The notes under the pieces were generated by a model. It worked only from the letters and a program-made list of their open reading frames with translations, ran no database searches and had not been told where the DNA came from. A stretch of 64,000 nt of DNA from Streptomyces formicae (lineage in GTDB: Bacteria; Actinomycetota; Actinomycetes; Streptomycetales; Streptomycetaceae): assembly GCF_022647665.1 (NCBI RefSeq), contig NZ_CP071872.1:4774001-4838000 (forward strand), given 5' to 3'. The translations under genes and the position numbers were made by a program. Of this stretch, positions 31,889 to 41,276 are shown one piece after another (within the stretch, counting starts at the first letter, position 1; each line of letters begins with the position of its first letter).

Positions 31889-33751
31889 ATGCAGATTCGC
31901 GATCTTCCGTATCTCGATCCCGGAGTACCGGACACGCGGTCGGGTCTCCGGTACCTCGTCTGGCTCGGGCGCAATCAGCTCGGCGGGCAACTGAAGGCAC
32001 TCGCGTGGGGCATGCTGCACTTCGTCTCGGTGATGGCCCTCCCGTACGGCGTCGGCTTCGCCGTGCAGGCCGTGGTGGAGCGCTCCGGCACCCGGCTCGC
32101 GCTCGCGGGCGGGCTGATCGCCCTCACGACGGTCGGTATCGCTGTCGGCGACACGATGCTGCACCGCACGGCCGTCACCAACTGGATCACCGCGGCCGCC
32201 CGGACGCAGCAGCTGCTGGCCCGCAGGACCGCCGAGCTGGGCTCCGCGCTCACCCGGCGGGTCGCGGCCGGCGAGGTCGTCGCCGTCTCGACGGGCGACG
32301 TCGAGAAGATCGGCTGGTTCGTGGAGGCGGTCTCGCGCTTCCTCGCCGCGGCACTCACGGTCGTCCTGGTCGTCGTGGGGCTGCTCGTCTACCAGCCGGC
32401 GCTCGGCGTCGTGGTCGCGATCGGCGTACCGGTGCTGGCGCTCGGCGTGCTGCCCCTGCTCCCCCGCGCCACACGGCTGGCGGACGCGCAGCGCGAGAAG
32501 GCGGGCAAGGCCACCGAGCTGGCCTCCGACACGGTCGCCGGGCTGCGGGTGCTGCGCGGTATCGGCGGCGAGGAGCTGTTCCTGCGGCGCTACCGGCGCG
32601 CCTCGCAGGAGGTGCGCCGGGCCGCCGTCCGCAGCGCCCGCATGTGGTCGCTGATCACGGCCGTTCAGGTGCTGCTGCCCGGCCTGCTGCTGATCGCCGT
32701 CGTCTGGTACGGCATCGGGCTGGTCGGCGAGGGGCGGATCGAGATCGGTGAACTCGTCACCGTCTACAGCGCGGTGATGCTGCTGAGCTACCCGCTGCGG
32801 CACTTCGAGGAGATCGCGATGGCGTACTCGTTCTCGCGGCCCTCCGCGCGGAGGGCGGCGCGGGTGCTGTCGCTGGAGCGCCCGTCGGGCGGCTCCGGGG
32901 ACGCGTCCGACGGTACGCCGGCGGGCGATCTGTACGACCCGGCGAGCGGGCTGCTCGCCCCGGCCGGGACGCTGACCGCGGTCGTCTGCGGCGATCCTGA
33001 CGCGGCGGGCCGGCTGGCAGAGCGGCTCGGCGGGCATGCCGCCGAGCCGGAGGGCCTGCCCTCGGTGCTGCTCGGCGGGGTCGCCCTGGACGAGCAGCCC
33101 CGCGAGACCGCCCGCGCCGCGGTGCTGGTCCAGGACAAGGACCCGGTGCTGCTCTCCGGCAGCCTGACGGAGCTGCTCGACGTGCCCGCGTCCGGCGAGG
33201 TCTCCGCCACCGAGGCCCTGGCCGCCGCCGAGTGCGCGGACGTGCTCGACGCGCTTGCGCAGGCGGCGCTGGACGGCGACCCGATGGGCGCGCCGATCAC
33301 CGAGCGCGGCCGCTCGCTCTCCGGCGGGCAGCGGCAGCGGCTGGCCCTGGCCAGGTCGCTGGTCGCGGACCCCGAGGTGCTCGTGCTCGACGAGCCGACG
33401 TCGGCGGTCGACTCGCACACGGAGGCGCGGATCGCCGAGGGCGTGCGGGCGCTGCGGACGGGGCGTACGACGGTCGTCCTCACGTCGTCTCCGCTGCTGC
33501 TCGACCGGGCCGACCGGGTGGTGCTCGTCCACGAGAGCGAGGTCGTGGCCGTCGGCGTGCACCGGGAGCTGCTGCACAAGGAGCCGCGCTACCGGGAGGT
33601 GGTGACCCGGGAGACGGAGGCGGAACGGCTCGCCGTGCGGCCGGGTCCGGGCGCCGGGGAAGCGATCGGCACGGACGGGGACGCCGGCGACATCACCGTC
33701 GCCGTCGCCGTCGCCAGCGAAATCGACATCGACATCGAGGAGACCGCATGA
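31889..33751 (+). CDS. heterodimeric ABC exporter, subunit 1 (degenerate Walker A)
   Basis: 620 residues from ATG 31889. A six-helix exporter domain (about residues 30-320) is followed by an ATPase domain in which the usual GxxGxGKS/T is replaced by CGDPDAAGRLAERLG: the P-loop lysine is absent. The signature LSGGQRQR, Walker B VLVLDEPTSAVD and dimer loop are intact. Its ATP-binding half therefore cannot bind ATP normally, but its signature can complete the site formed by subunit 2. A C-terminal acidic/valine-rich tail ends at the ATGA overlap with subunit 2. Confidence 0.92.
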   Translation: MQIRDLPYLDPGVPDTRSGLRYLVWLGRNQLGGQLKALAWGMLHFVSVMALPYGVGFAVQAVVERSGTRLALAGGLIALTTVGIAVGDTMLHRTAVTNWITAAARTQQLLARRTAELGSALTRRVAAGEVVAVSTGDVEKIGWFVEAVSRFLAAALTVVLVVVGLLVYQPALGVVVAIGVPVLALGVLPLLPRATRLADAQREKAGKATELASDTVAGLRVLRGIGGEELFLRRYRRASQEVRRAAVRSARMWSLITAVQVLLPGLLLIAVVWYGIGLVGEGRIEIGELVTVYSAVMLLSYPLRHFEEIAMAYSFSRPSARRAARVLSLERPSGGSGDASDGTPAGDLYDPASGLLAPAGTLTAVVCGDPDAAGRLAERLGGHAAEPEGLPSVLLGGVALDEQPRETARAAVLVQDKDPVLLSGSLTELLDVPASGEVSATEALAAAECADVLDALAQAALDGDPMGAPITERGRSLSGGQRQRLALARSLVADPEVLVLDEPTSAVDSHTEARIAEGVRALRTGRTTVVLTSSPLLLDRADRVVLVHESEVVAVGVHRELLHKEPRYREVVTRETEAERLAVRPGPGAGEAIGTDGDAGDITVAVAVASEIDIDIEETA

Positions 33752-35529
33752 TCGGCGTGGCGCCGCCCGGGTACGACCCGGCGGCTCCCCGGACGGCGAC
33801 CACCCTGCCGGTGGGCTCGCCGGCGACGGTGCGTGCCTACGTGGCCGAGCTGCTGCGGCGGCACCGCCGCGCGTTCACGGTGCTCATCGCCGTCAACACG
33901 GTGGCCGTCGTGGCCTCGATGGCCGGACCGTGGCTGCTCGGTTCGCTCGTGGAGCGGGCGGCCGACGGGGCCCGTGAGCTCCATCTGGGGCGCACCGCCG
34001 CCCTGTTCGCGGCGGCACTGGTCGTCCAGGCCGTGTTCGTACGGCTGGTGCGGCTGCGGGGCGCGATGCTCGGCGAGCGGATGCTGGCGGACCTGCGCGA
34101 GGACTTCCTCGTACGGTCGGTCGGGCTGCCGCCGGGCGTGCTGGAGAGGGCCGGCACGGGCGATCTGCTCTCCCGGATCACGACGGACATCGACCGGCTG
34201 GCGAACGCGATGCGCGAGGCGGTGCCCCAGCTGACGATCGGCGTCTTCTGGATCGTGCTGCTGCTCGGCGGGCTGGCCGTGACCGCGCCGCCGCTGGCGC
34301 CCGCCGTGCTGCTGGCCGTTCCGGTGCTGGTGATCGGCTGCCGCTGGTACTTCAAGCGGGCACCGTCGGCATACCGCTCGGAGGCGGCGGGGTACGCGGC
34401 GGTGGCGGCGGTGCTCGCGGAGACCGTCGACGCGGGGCGCACGGTGGAGGCGCACCGGCTCGGGGCGCGGCGCATCGCGCTGTCGGACCGGCGGATCAAG
34501 GAGTGGACCGCCTGGGAGCGGTACACGCTGTGGCTGCGGTCGGTGCTCTTCCCGGTCGTCAACGTCACGCACGCGACCGTGCTCGGCTCGGTGCTGATGG
34601 TCGGCGGCGTCTTCGTGCTCCAGGGCTGGATCGGGATCGGGCAGCTGACCACGGGTGCGCTGCTCGCGCAGATGATGGTCGACCCGGTGAACCTGATCCT
34701 GCGGTGGTACGACGAGCTCCAGGTGGCCCAGGTGTCACTGGCACGGCTGGTGGGCGTACGGGAGATCGAACCGGACGCTGGTGACGGGAAGATCCGGCCC
34801 GAGGGCCGCACGGTGCGGGCGGACGAGGTCCACTTCGGCTACCGCGAGGGCGTCGACGTGCTCCACCGGGTGTCGATGGACGTGCCGCCCGGCACCCGGC
34901 TGGCGCTGGTGGGCCCGTCCGGTGCGGGCAAGTCCACGCTGGGCCGGCTGCTCGCGGGGATCTACGCGCCGCGGACGGGCCGGGTCACGCTCGGGGCGGC
35001 CGAGCTGTCCCGGATGCCGGCGGAGCGGGTCCGGGAGCACGTGGCGCTGGTCAACCAGGAGCACCACGTCTTCGTGGGCTCGCTGCGCGACAATCTGCTG
35101 CTCGCGCGGGCGGGGGCCGATGACGCGGAGCTGTGGGCGGCGCTGGGTGCGGTGGACGCGAACGGCTGGGCGCGCGCGCTGGACGACGGCCTCGACACGG
35201 AGGTCGGCTCGGGCGGCGCGTCGCTCACCCCGGCCCAGGCCCAGCAGATCGCCCTGGCACGGCTGGTCCTCGCGGATCCGCACACGCTGGTCCTGGACGA
35301 GGCGACATCGCTGCTGGACCCGAGGGCGGCCCGGCATCTGGAGCGCTCCCTGGCCCGGGTCCTCGACGGCCGTACGGTCGTGGCGATCGCACACCGGCTG
35401 CACACGGCCCACGACGCGGACGTGATCGCCGTCGTCGAGAACGGCCGGATCAGCGAACTGGGCAGCCACACGGAGCTGGTGGCGGCGGACGGTGCGTACG
35501 CGGCGCTGTGGCGGTCCTGGCACGGGTGA
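33748..35529 (+). CDS. heterodimeric ABC exporter, subunit 2 (degenerate signature)
   Basis: 593 residues; ATG 33748 behind GAGGAG, overlapping subunit 1 by four bases. A six-helix exporter domain (about 30-310) precedes an ATPase domain with intact Walker A GPSGAGKST, Walker B TLVLDEATSLLD and switch His AIAHRLHT. The signature reads LTPAQAQQ instead of LSGGQ. With subunit 1 it forms one competent site (Walker A here, signature there) and one doubly degenerate site. This is the classical asymmetric exporter design. Substrate unknown. Confidence 0.92.
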   Translation: MIGVAPPGYDPAAPRTATTLPVGSPATVRAYVAELLRRHRRAFTVLIAVNTVAVVASMAGPWLLGSLVERAADGARELHLGRTAALFAAALVVQAVFVRLVRLRGAMLGERMLADLREDFLVRSVGLPPGVLERAGTGDLLSRITTDIDRLANAMREAVPQLTIGVFWIVLLLGGLAVTAPPLAPAVLLAVPVLVIGCRWYFKRAPSAYRSEAAGYAAVAAVLAETVDAGRTVEAHRLGARRIALSDRRIKEWTAWERYTLWLRSVLFPVVNVTHATVLGSVLMVGGVFVLQGWIGIGQLTTGALLAQMMVDPVNLILRWYDELQVAQVSLARLVGVREIEPDAGDGKIRPEGRTVRADEVHFGYREGVDVLHRVSMDVPPGTRLALVGPSGAGKSTLGRLLAGIYAPRTGRVTLGAAELSRMPAERVREHVALVNQEHHVFVGSLRDNLLLARAGADDAELWAALGAVDANGWARALDDGLDTEVGSGGASLTPAQAQQIALARLVLADPHTLVLDEATSLLDPRAARHLERSLARVLDGRTVVAIAHRLHTAHDADVIAVVENGRISELGSHTELVAADGAYAALWRSWHG

Positions 35530-35573
35530 GCAGCCCCGGCCCTGCCCCTGCTCCCGCCCCCGGCGGCCCTGTG

Positions 35574-36221
35574 TCAGCCGGCGGGCGGGGCGGGCCGGGA
35601 CCGGAAGGCGAGCCAGCGGCGCAGCGGGATCGCGGCCAGCCACGAGATCTGGGCGACCTTCGGTGAGACGAGGGTCAGGGGGATCGAGGCGGCGAAGACG
35701 AGCACCATCACCGCACCCTCCTGGACGCTGCGGCCCAGACTCTCCCGCGGAACACCCGGCGTGGCCAGTTCCGGCCGGAAGTGGAGCCGCAGCGATATGG
35801 CCGTGAGCAGCGCCGAGGCGAGGGCGATCGCTCCCGCGTAGACCGCCGTCGCCGGTGCGGTGTCCCCGTAGTCGCTGATGAGACGGGTCGGGAACGGCAG
35901 CCCGGCGATCACGGCCAGCAGCGCCAGGTAGAGATAGAGCAGCCAGGAGTCGAGCCGGGCGACTTTGGCGAACACCGAGTGCTGGCTCAGCCAGAGCACC
36001 CCGATGACGACGAAGCTCAGCAGGAAGGCGCCCACGTCGGCGAGGATGGCGAGCAGCGCTTCGCCGAGCTCCGCGTCGGGCAGCCCCTCCGGCACGTTGA
36101 TGTCGAGGGCCAGTAGCGTGATCGCGATGGCGAAGACCGCGTCGCCGAACGCGAGCAGCCGCTCCCGCCCGATGACGGTGTCGACGTCCTCGGCTCCCGG
36201 GCCTCGTCCGACTGGGCTCAC
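35574..36221 (-). CDS. TMEM175-family (DUF1211) potassium channel-like membrane protein
   Basis: About 215 residues from GTG 36221 (ATG 36257 is possible but has no ribosome site). Helix 1 reads RLLAFGDAVFAIAITLLALDI, the pore-lining motif of bacterial TMEM175 channels, in which FSD is more usual than the FGD seen here. Further helices: LLSFVVIGVLWLSQHSVF, LYLYLALLAVIAGLPFPTRL and three more, six in total. Bacterial TMEM175 proteins are tetrameric K+ leak channels. The Ser-to-Gly change in the motif may alter gating or selectivity. Confidence 0.85.
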   Translation of the reverse strand: MSPVGRGPGAEDVDTVIGRERLLAFGDAVFAIAITLLALDINVPEGLPDAELGEALLAILADVGAFLLSFVVIGVLWLSQHSVFAKVARLDSWLLYLYLALLAVIAGLPFPTRLISDYGDTAPATAVYAGAIALASALLTAISLRLHFRPELATPGVPRESLGRSVQEGAVMVLVFAASIPLTLVSPKVAQISWLAAIPLRRWLAFRSRPAPPAG

Positions 36222-36321
36222 GGCCCGGACGCTACCTGCGGGCGCCCGCGGCGGCATCCGGCGTTGGTCCGAACGCCGCCTCGGACCCCACGGGCCTGAA
36301 CGCCGCCTCGGCGCCGCGGAC

Positions 36322-37113
36322 CTATATGACGTTCAGCGCCGCAGCCCCGCCCACGCCGCCGAGCAGCATGAACCCCGGCATCAGCACCTTCAGCTCGACC
36401 CAGCTGCCGGCCCGGAACCGCATGCCCTTGGGCGGGCCGAGCGGGTACCAGCGCTTGCCGCCGACCGGGATCGGCCACAGGATCGGGCAGCCCGAGACGG
36501 TCAGGGCGTCGCCGATGTCATGGACCAGCGCCCCGAGCACGACGGGGAGGCCGAGCCAGAGGTACTCCTGGCCGGGTCCGGTGAAGAGCCAGTCGGCGCC
36601 GCTGCCCGGCTTGTCCAGGACGCCCGCCAGGATCCACGCGCTCGTCGCGCCGAGCAGCCACACGAGGACATCGCTGGACACCCGAGCGGCCCGCCACAGC
36701 AGCCCCTCGACCGCGAGCACCAGGTGGACGAAGAGGATCGCGAGGACGGCCCACCGCCCGCCGACCATCGCCAGCACCGAGGTGCCCCCGCCGATCAGGA
36801 CCGCCCACAGCCAGGTGTGCGTGAGGGTGCGGTGCCCGCCGGTCCTGCGCTTGTCGCCCGGCTTCCTCGTCGCCTTGTAGACCGCGAACGACAGCTTGTC
36901 GACCACCTCGCACAGGCCCCGTGACACCGGCCCGAAGGCCCGGGAGATCGTCGCCGCCTTGTGGTCGAGGTCCGGTGCGAGCGCCGCGCCGGCACAGATC
37001 AGTGCGCCGACGACGAGTACGGGCCATGGCATCGGGCGGTCCAAGGCGGCCGCCGCCGCTCCCACCCCCAGCCAGGCTGCTGCCCCGGACAGGGAGTGCG
37101 CCGGTCCCATCAT
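36322..37113 (-). CDS. YdjM/DUF457-like membrane-bound metal-dependent hydrolase
   Basis: 263 residues. The family's metal-binding His/Asp cluster is visible: GPAHSLSG at the N-terminus, LAPDLDHK near residue 50 and GGHRTLTHTW near residue 93. About five hydrophobic helices surround it, and a short C-terminal soluble part follows. E. coli YdjM is a LexA-regulated inner-membrane protein of this type; its reaction is unknown. Monocistronic and divergent from the helicase gene. No SOS box was recognisable upstream. Confidence 0.82.
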   Translation of the reverse strand: MMGPAHSLSGAAAWLGVGAAAAALDRPMPWPVLVVGALICAGAALAPDLDHKAATISRAFGPVSRGLCEVVDKLSFAVYKATRKPGDKRRTGGHRTLTHTWLWAVLIGGGTSVLAMVGGRWAVLAILFVHLVLAVEGLLWRAARVSSDVLVWLLGATSAWILAGVLDKPGSGADWLFTGPGQEYLWLGLPVVLGALVHDIGDALTVSGCPILWPIPVGGKRWYPLGPPKGMRFRAGSWVELKVLMPGFMLLGGVGGAAALNVI

Positions 37114-37246
37114 GCTGTTCCCGCCCCATTTGTCTTGTGGTTGTGCTCAGTTGACGCTCATATGAGAGTCGGCTGACGGGACAGGGTACCGGGAGCGATC
37201 TTCCTCCCGGCAGCCGGTTCCCTCATCGGGGCCGAAGCCAGGCAAG

Positions 37247-39769
37247 ATGGGGGGCGTGACCCTTATCGATCAGCTGCCGCCGGACGCCGACCCCGATGCC
37301 CTCTTCGAAGCCTTCGCGTCATGGGCCGAGGAACGGGGCATCTCGCTCTACCCGGCCCAGGAGGAGGCGCTGATCGAGGTGGTCTCCGGGGCCAATGTGA
37401 TCCTTTCCACACCCACCGGCTCGGGCAAGAGCCTGGTCGCGGCCGGAGCGCACTTCGCCGCGCTGGCCCGGGACGAGGTCACCTTCTACACGGCGCCGAT
37501 CAAGGCCCTGGTGTCGGAGAAGTTCTTCGACCTCTGCAAGCTCTTCGGCACCGAGAACGTCGGCATGCTCACCGGCGACGCCTCCGTCAACGCGGACGCG
37601 CCCGTCATCTGCTGCACCGCCGAGGTGCTGGCCTCCATCGCGCTGCGCGACGGCAAGGACGCCGACATCGGCCAGGTCGTGATGGACGAGTTCCACTTCT
37701 ACGCGGAGCCCGACCGCGGCTGGGCCTGGCAGATCCCGCTCCTGGAACTGCCCCAGGCGCAGTTCGTGCTGATGTCGGCGACGCTCGGCGACGTCTCGAT
37801 GTTCGAGAAGGACCTCACGCGCCGCACCGGCCGCGACACCGCCGTCGTCCGCTCCGCGACCCGCCCGGTCCCGCTGTCGTACGAGTACGTGACGACGCCG
37901 ATCACCGAGACGCTGACCGAGCTGCTGGAGACCAAGCAGGCACCGGTCTACATCGTGCACTTCACGCAGGCGCAGGCCGTCGAGCGGGCGCAGTCGCTGA
38001 TGAGCATCAACATGTGCACGCGCGAGGAGAAGGACCGGATCGCCGAGCTGATCGGCAACTTCCGCTTCACCACCAAGTTCGGCCAGAACCTCTCCCGGTA
38101 CGTGCGCCACGGCATCGGCGTCCACCACGCCGGCATGCTGCCCAAGTACCGCCGGCTCGTCGAGAAGCTCGCCCAGGCCGGGCTGCTGAAGGTCATCTGC
38201 GGGACGGACACGCTCGGCGTCGGCGTCAACGTCCCCATCCGCACGGTGCTGTTCACCGCGCTCACCAAGTACGACGGCAGCCGTGTCCGTACGCTGCGCT
38301 CCCGCGAGTTCCACCAGATCGCGGGCCGCGCCGGCCGGGCCGGATTCGACACCGCCGGATTCGTCGTCGCGCAGGCGCCCGAGCACGTCATCGAGAACGA
38401 GAAGGCGCTCGCCAAGGCGGGGGACGACCCGAAGAAGAAGCGCAAGGTGGTCCGCAAGAAGGCCCCCGAGGGCTTCGTCGCGTGGTCCCAGAACTCCTTC
38501 GAGAAGCTCATCGCCTCCGACCCCGAGCCGCTGACCTCCCGGTTCAAGGTCACCCACGCCATGCTGCTGTCGGTGATCGCCCGCCCGGGCAACGCCTTCG
38601 ACGCGATGCGCAAGCTGCTGGAGGACAACCACGAGCCGCGCAGGCAGCAGCTGCGGCACATCCGCCGGGCGATCGCGATCTACCGTTCCCTCCTCGACGG
38701 CGGCATCGTGGAGCGCCTCGAAACCCCCGACGCGCAGGGCCGGATCGTCCGGCTCACCGTCGACTTCCAGCAGGACTTCGCGCTCAACCAGGCGCTCTCG
38801 ACGTTCGCGCTCGCCGCCTTCGACCTGCTGGACCCCGAATCGCCGTCGTACGCACTCGACATGGTCTCCGTCGTCGAGTCGACCCTCGACGACCCGCGCC
38901 AGATCCTCGCCGCGCAGCAGAACAAGGCGCGCGGGGAGGCGGTCGGCGCGATGAAGGCGGAGGGCGTCGAGTACGAGGAGCGGATGGAGCGGCTGGCGGA
39001 CATCTCGTACCCGAAGCCGCTCGAAGAGCTGCTCTGGCACGCGTACAACCTCTACCGCAAGTCCCACCCGTGGGTCGGCGACCATCCGGTGTCGCCGAAG
39101 TCCGTCATCCGCGACATGTACGAACGGGCGCTGTCCTTCACCGAGTTCACGTCCTTCTACGAGCTGGCCCGCACCGAGGGCATCGTGCTGCGCTATCTCG
39201 CGAGCGCCTACAAGGCCCTGGACCACACCGTCCCGGACGATCTGAAGACCGAGGACCTCCAGGATCTGATCGCCTGGCTGGGCGAGATGGTCCGGCAGGT
39301 CGACTCCAGCCTGCTCGACGAGTGGGAGCAGCTGGCCAACCCCGAGGTGGAGACCGCGGAGGAGGCCCAGGAGAAGGCCGACCAGGTCAAGCCGGTCACG
39401 GCCAACGCCCGCGCCTTCCGTGTGCTGGTGCGCAACGCCATGTTCCGCCGCGTGGAGCTGGCGGCCCTCGACCAGGTCGCCGAGCTGGGCGCGCTGGACG
39501 CCGAGTCCGGCTGGGACGAGGACGCGTGGGGCGAGGCGATGGACGCGTACTGGGACGAGTACGACGACCTGGGCACGGGCCCGGACGCGCGCGGCCCGAA
39601 GCTGCTGTCCATCGAGGAGGACCCCGCGCACGGTCTGTGGCGGGTGCGGCAGACTTTCGCCGACCCGAACGGCGACCATGACTGGGGCATCAGTGCGGAG
39701 GTCGATCTGGCGGCCTCCGACGAGGAGGGCCGGGCGATCGTGCGGGTCACGTCCGTCGGGCAGCTGTGA
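37247..39769 (+). CDS. DEAD/DEAH-box helicase with C-terminal DUF3516
   Basis: 840 residues (GTG at 37256 is an alternative start). Superfamily 2 helicase motifs: Q-motif region SLYPAQEEALIEVVSG, motif I TPTGSGKS, motif II VVMDEFHFY (DEFH), motif III MSATLG, motif V TLGVGVNVPIRTV and motif VI QIAGRAGRAGFD. A lysine-rich linker (DDPKKKRKVVRKK) leads to the DUF3516 part (about residues 420-830). It belongs to the Ski2-like actinobacterial group, probably acting in RNA processing or decay. Divergent from the YdjM-like gene; followed 48 bases later by tesB. Confidence 0.93.
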   Translation: MGGVTLIDQLPPDADPDALFEAFASWAEERGISLYPAQEEALIEVVSGANVILSTPTGSGKSLVAAGAHFAALARDEVTFYTAPIKALVSEKFFDLCKLFGTENVGMLTGDASVNADAPVICCTAEVLASIALRDGKDADIGQVVMDEFHFYAEPDRGWAWQIPLLELPQAQFVLMSATLGDVSMFEKDLTRRTGRDTAVVRSATRPVPLSYEYVTTPITETLTELLETKQAPVYIVHFTQAQAVERAQSLMSINMCTREEKDRIAELIGNFRFTTKFGQNLSRYVRHGIGVHHAGMLPKYRRLVEKLAQAGLLKVICGTDTLGVGVNVPIRTVLFTALTKYDGSRVRTLRSREFHQIAGRAGRAGFDTAGFVVAQAPEHVIENEKALAKAGDDPKKKRKVVRKKAPEGFVAWSQNSFEKLIASDPEPLTSRFKVTHAMLLSVIARPGNAFDAMRKLLEDNHEPRRQQLRHIRRAIAIYRSLLDGGIVERLETPDAQGRIVRLTVDFQQDFALNQALSTFALAAFDLLDPESPSYALDMVSVVESTLDDPRQILAAQQNKARGEAVGAMKAEGVEYEERMERLADISYPKPLEELLWHAYNLYRKSHPWVGDHPVSPKSVIRDMYERALSFTEFTSFYELARTEGIVLRYLASAYKALDHTVPDDLKTEDLQDLIAWLGEMVRQVDSSLLDEWEQLANPEVETAEEAQEKADQVKPVTANARAFRVLVRNAMFRRVELAALDQVAELGALDAESGWDEDAWGEAMDAYWDEYDDLGTGPDARGPKLLSIEEDPAHGLWRVRQTFADPNGDHDWGISAEVDLAASDEEGRAIVRVTSVGQL

Positions 39770-39817
39770 CAGCCGTCGGAGCTGTGAGAGGACCATGTTC
39801 GTGAGGGGAATGCTGCC

Positions 39818-40687
39818 ATGACCAACCCCGCAGAGCGCCTCGTCGACCTGCTCGACCTGGAGCAGATCGAGGTCAACATCTTCCGCGGGCAGAGCCCCAA
39901 CGAGTCGCTTCAGCGCGTCTTCGGCGGGCAGGTGGCGGGCCAGGCGCTGGTCGCGGCCGGACGGACGACGGACGGCGAGCGCCCGGTGCACTCGCTGCAC
40001 GCGTACTTCCTGCGGCCGGGTGTCCCCGGGGTGCCGATCGTCTACCAGGTCGAACGGGTCAGGGACGGCCGCTCGTTCACCACCCGCCGGGTCACCGCCG
40101 TGCAGCACGGGCGCACGATCTTCAACCTCACGGCCTCCTTCCACCAGCCCGAGGAGGCCGGCTTCGAGCACCAGCTGCCGCCGCGCCTGGACTTCCCCGA
40201 CCCCGAGACCCTGCCGACGGTCACCACGGAGATCAGGGAGCACCTGGGCGCGCTGCCGGAGGCGCTGGAGCGAATGGCCCGCCGCCAGCCCTTCGACATC
40301 CGCTACGTCGACCGGCTGCGCTGGACCCACGAGGAGATCAGGGACGCGGACCCGCGCAGCGCCGTGTGGATGCGCGCGGTGGGCCCGCTCGGCGACGACC
40401 CGCTGGTGCACACGTGCGCGCTGACGTACGCGAGCGACATGACGCTGCTGGACGCGGTGCGCATCCCGGTCGAGCCGCTGTGGGGGCCGCGGGGCTTCGA
40501 CATGGCGTCGCTGGACCACGCCATGTGGTTCCACCGGCCGTTCCGGGCGGACGAGTGGTTCCTCTACGACCAGGAGGCGCCCATCGCGACGGGCGGCCGC
40601 GGACTGGCGCGCGGCCGGATCTACGACCGCGAGGGGCGGCTGCTCGTGTCGGTGGTCCAGGAGGGCCTGTTCAGGCCGCTGAAGTGA
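39818..40687 (+). CDS. tesB: acyl-CoA thioesterase II
   Basis: 289 residues with the double hot-dog fold. It hydrolyses acyl-CoA to free acid and CoA. FRGQSPNESLQRVFGGQVAGQAL opens the first hot dog, and the catalytic region of the second is ASLDHAMWFHRPFRADEW with Asp in SLDHAMW; GRGLARGRIYDREGRL ends the domain. Length and motifs match TesB. It is followed 34 bases later by the glutathione peroxidase gene, apparently in one transcript with the helicase upstream. Confidence 0.94.
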   Translation: MTNPAERLVDLLDLEQIEVNIFRGQSPNESLQRVFGGQVAGQALVAAGRTTDGERPVHSLHAYFLRPGVPGVPIVYQVERVRDGRSFTTRRVTAVQHGRTIFNLTASFHQPEEAGFEHQLPPRLDFPDPETLPTVTTEIREHLGALPEALERMARRQPFDIRYVDRLRWTHEEIRDADPRSAVWMRAVGPLGDDPLVHTCALTYASDMTLLDAVRIPVEPLWGPRGFDMASLDHAMWFHRPFRADEWFLYDQEAPIATGGRGLARGRIYDREGRLLVSVVQEGLFRPLK

Positions 40688-40721
40688 CCGATTCACCAGA
40701 CCAGATCCACAAGGAGATCCG

Positions 40722-41207
40722 ATGACGCTGTACGACATCCCGCTGCGCACCCTGAGCGGCGAGCCCACCTCGCTGGCCGACTACCGGGACTCGGCCGTGC
40801 TGCTGGTCAATGTGGCCTCCAAGTGCGGCCTGACCCCGCAGTACGCCGGTCTGGAGCGGCTCCAGAAGCAGTACGGGGACCGCGGCTTCACCGTGCTCGG
40901 CGTGCCGTGCAACCAGTTCGCCGGGCAGGAGCCGGGCAGCGCCGAGGAGATCCGGACGTTCTGCTCGACGACGTACGGCGTCTCGTTCCCGCTGCTGGAG
41001 AAGGCGGACGTGAACGGCGCGGACCGGCATCCGCTGTACGCGGAGCTGACGCAGGTCGCGGACGCGGACGGGGAGGCGGGCGACGTGCAGTGGAACTTCG
41101 AGAAGTTCCTGCTCTCGCCGCGGGGCGAGGTGACCCGCTTCCGTCCGCGCACGGAGCCGGAGGCCCCGGAGCTCGTCGCGGCGATCGAGGCGCTGCTGGG
41201 CGCCTGA
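40722..41207 (+). CDS. glutathione peroxidase family protein (likely thioredoxin/mycothiol-linked)
   Basis: 161 residues; ATG 40722 follows AAGGAGA. The peroxidatic Cys is in NVASKCGLTPQY, the resolving-type Cys in VPCNQFAGQEPG, and WNFEKFLL supplies the Trp/Asn of the active-site tetrad. The enzyme reduces H2O2 and organic hydroperoxides in the cytosol. Actinobacteria lack glutathione, so thioredoxin or mycothiol is the expected reductant. It ends the unit before a strong bidirectional terminator. Confidence 0.94.
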   Translation: MTLYDIPLRTLSGEPTSLADYRDSAVLLVNVASKCGLTPQYAGLERLQKQYGDRGFTVLGVPCNQFAGQEPGSAEEIRTFCSTTYGVSFPLLEKADVNGADRHPLYAELTQVADADGEAGDVQWNFEKFLLSPRGEVTRFRPRTEPEAPELVAAIEALLGA

Positions 41208-41215
41208 CAGCGGCG

Positions 41216-41252
41216 GAGGGGGCGGCGTACGGGTGTCGTACGCCGCCCCCTC
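41216..41252. terminator. perfect 16-bp bidirectional terminator
   Basis: GAGGGGGCGGCGTACG (41216-41231) pairs exactly with CGTACGCCGCCCCCTC (41237-41252), loop GGTGT. It separates the convergent glutathione peroxidase and acyl-CoA dehydrogenase genes. Confidence 0.92.
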
Positions 41253-41276
41253 CTGCGTGGGCCGAGTCGTGTCTCC

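Noticed and set aside
37319..40768. Very long minus-strand open frame (over 1,100 codons) opposite the helicase, tesB and peroxidase genes
   Set aside because: It is the antisense shadow of high-GC coding DNA: Arg/Asp/Val/Gly-rich text with no domain. The plus strand has clear helicase, TesB and glutathione peroxidase motifs.
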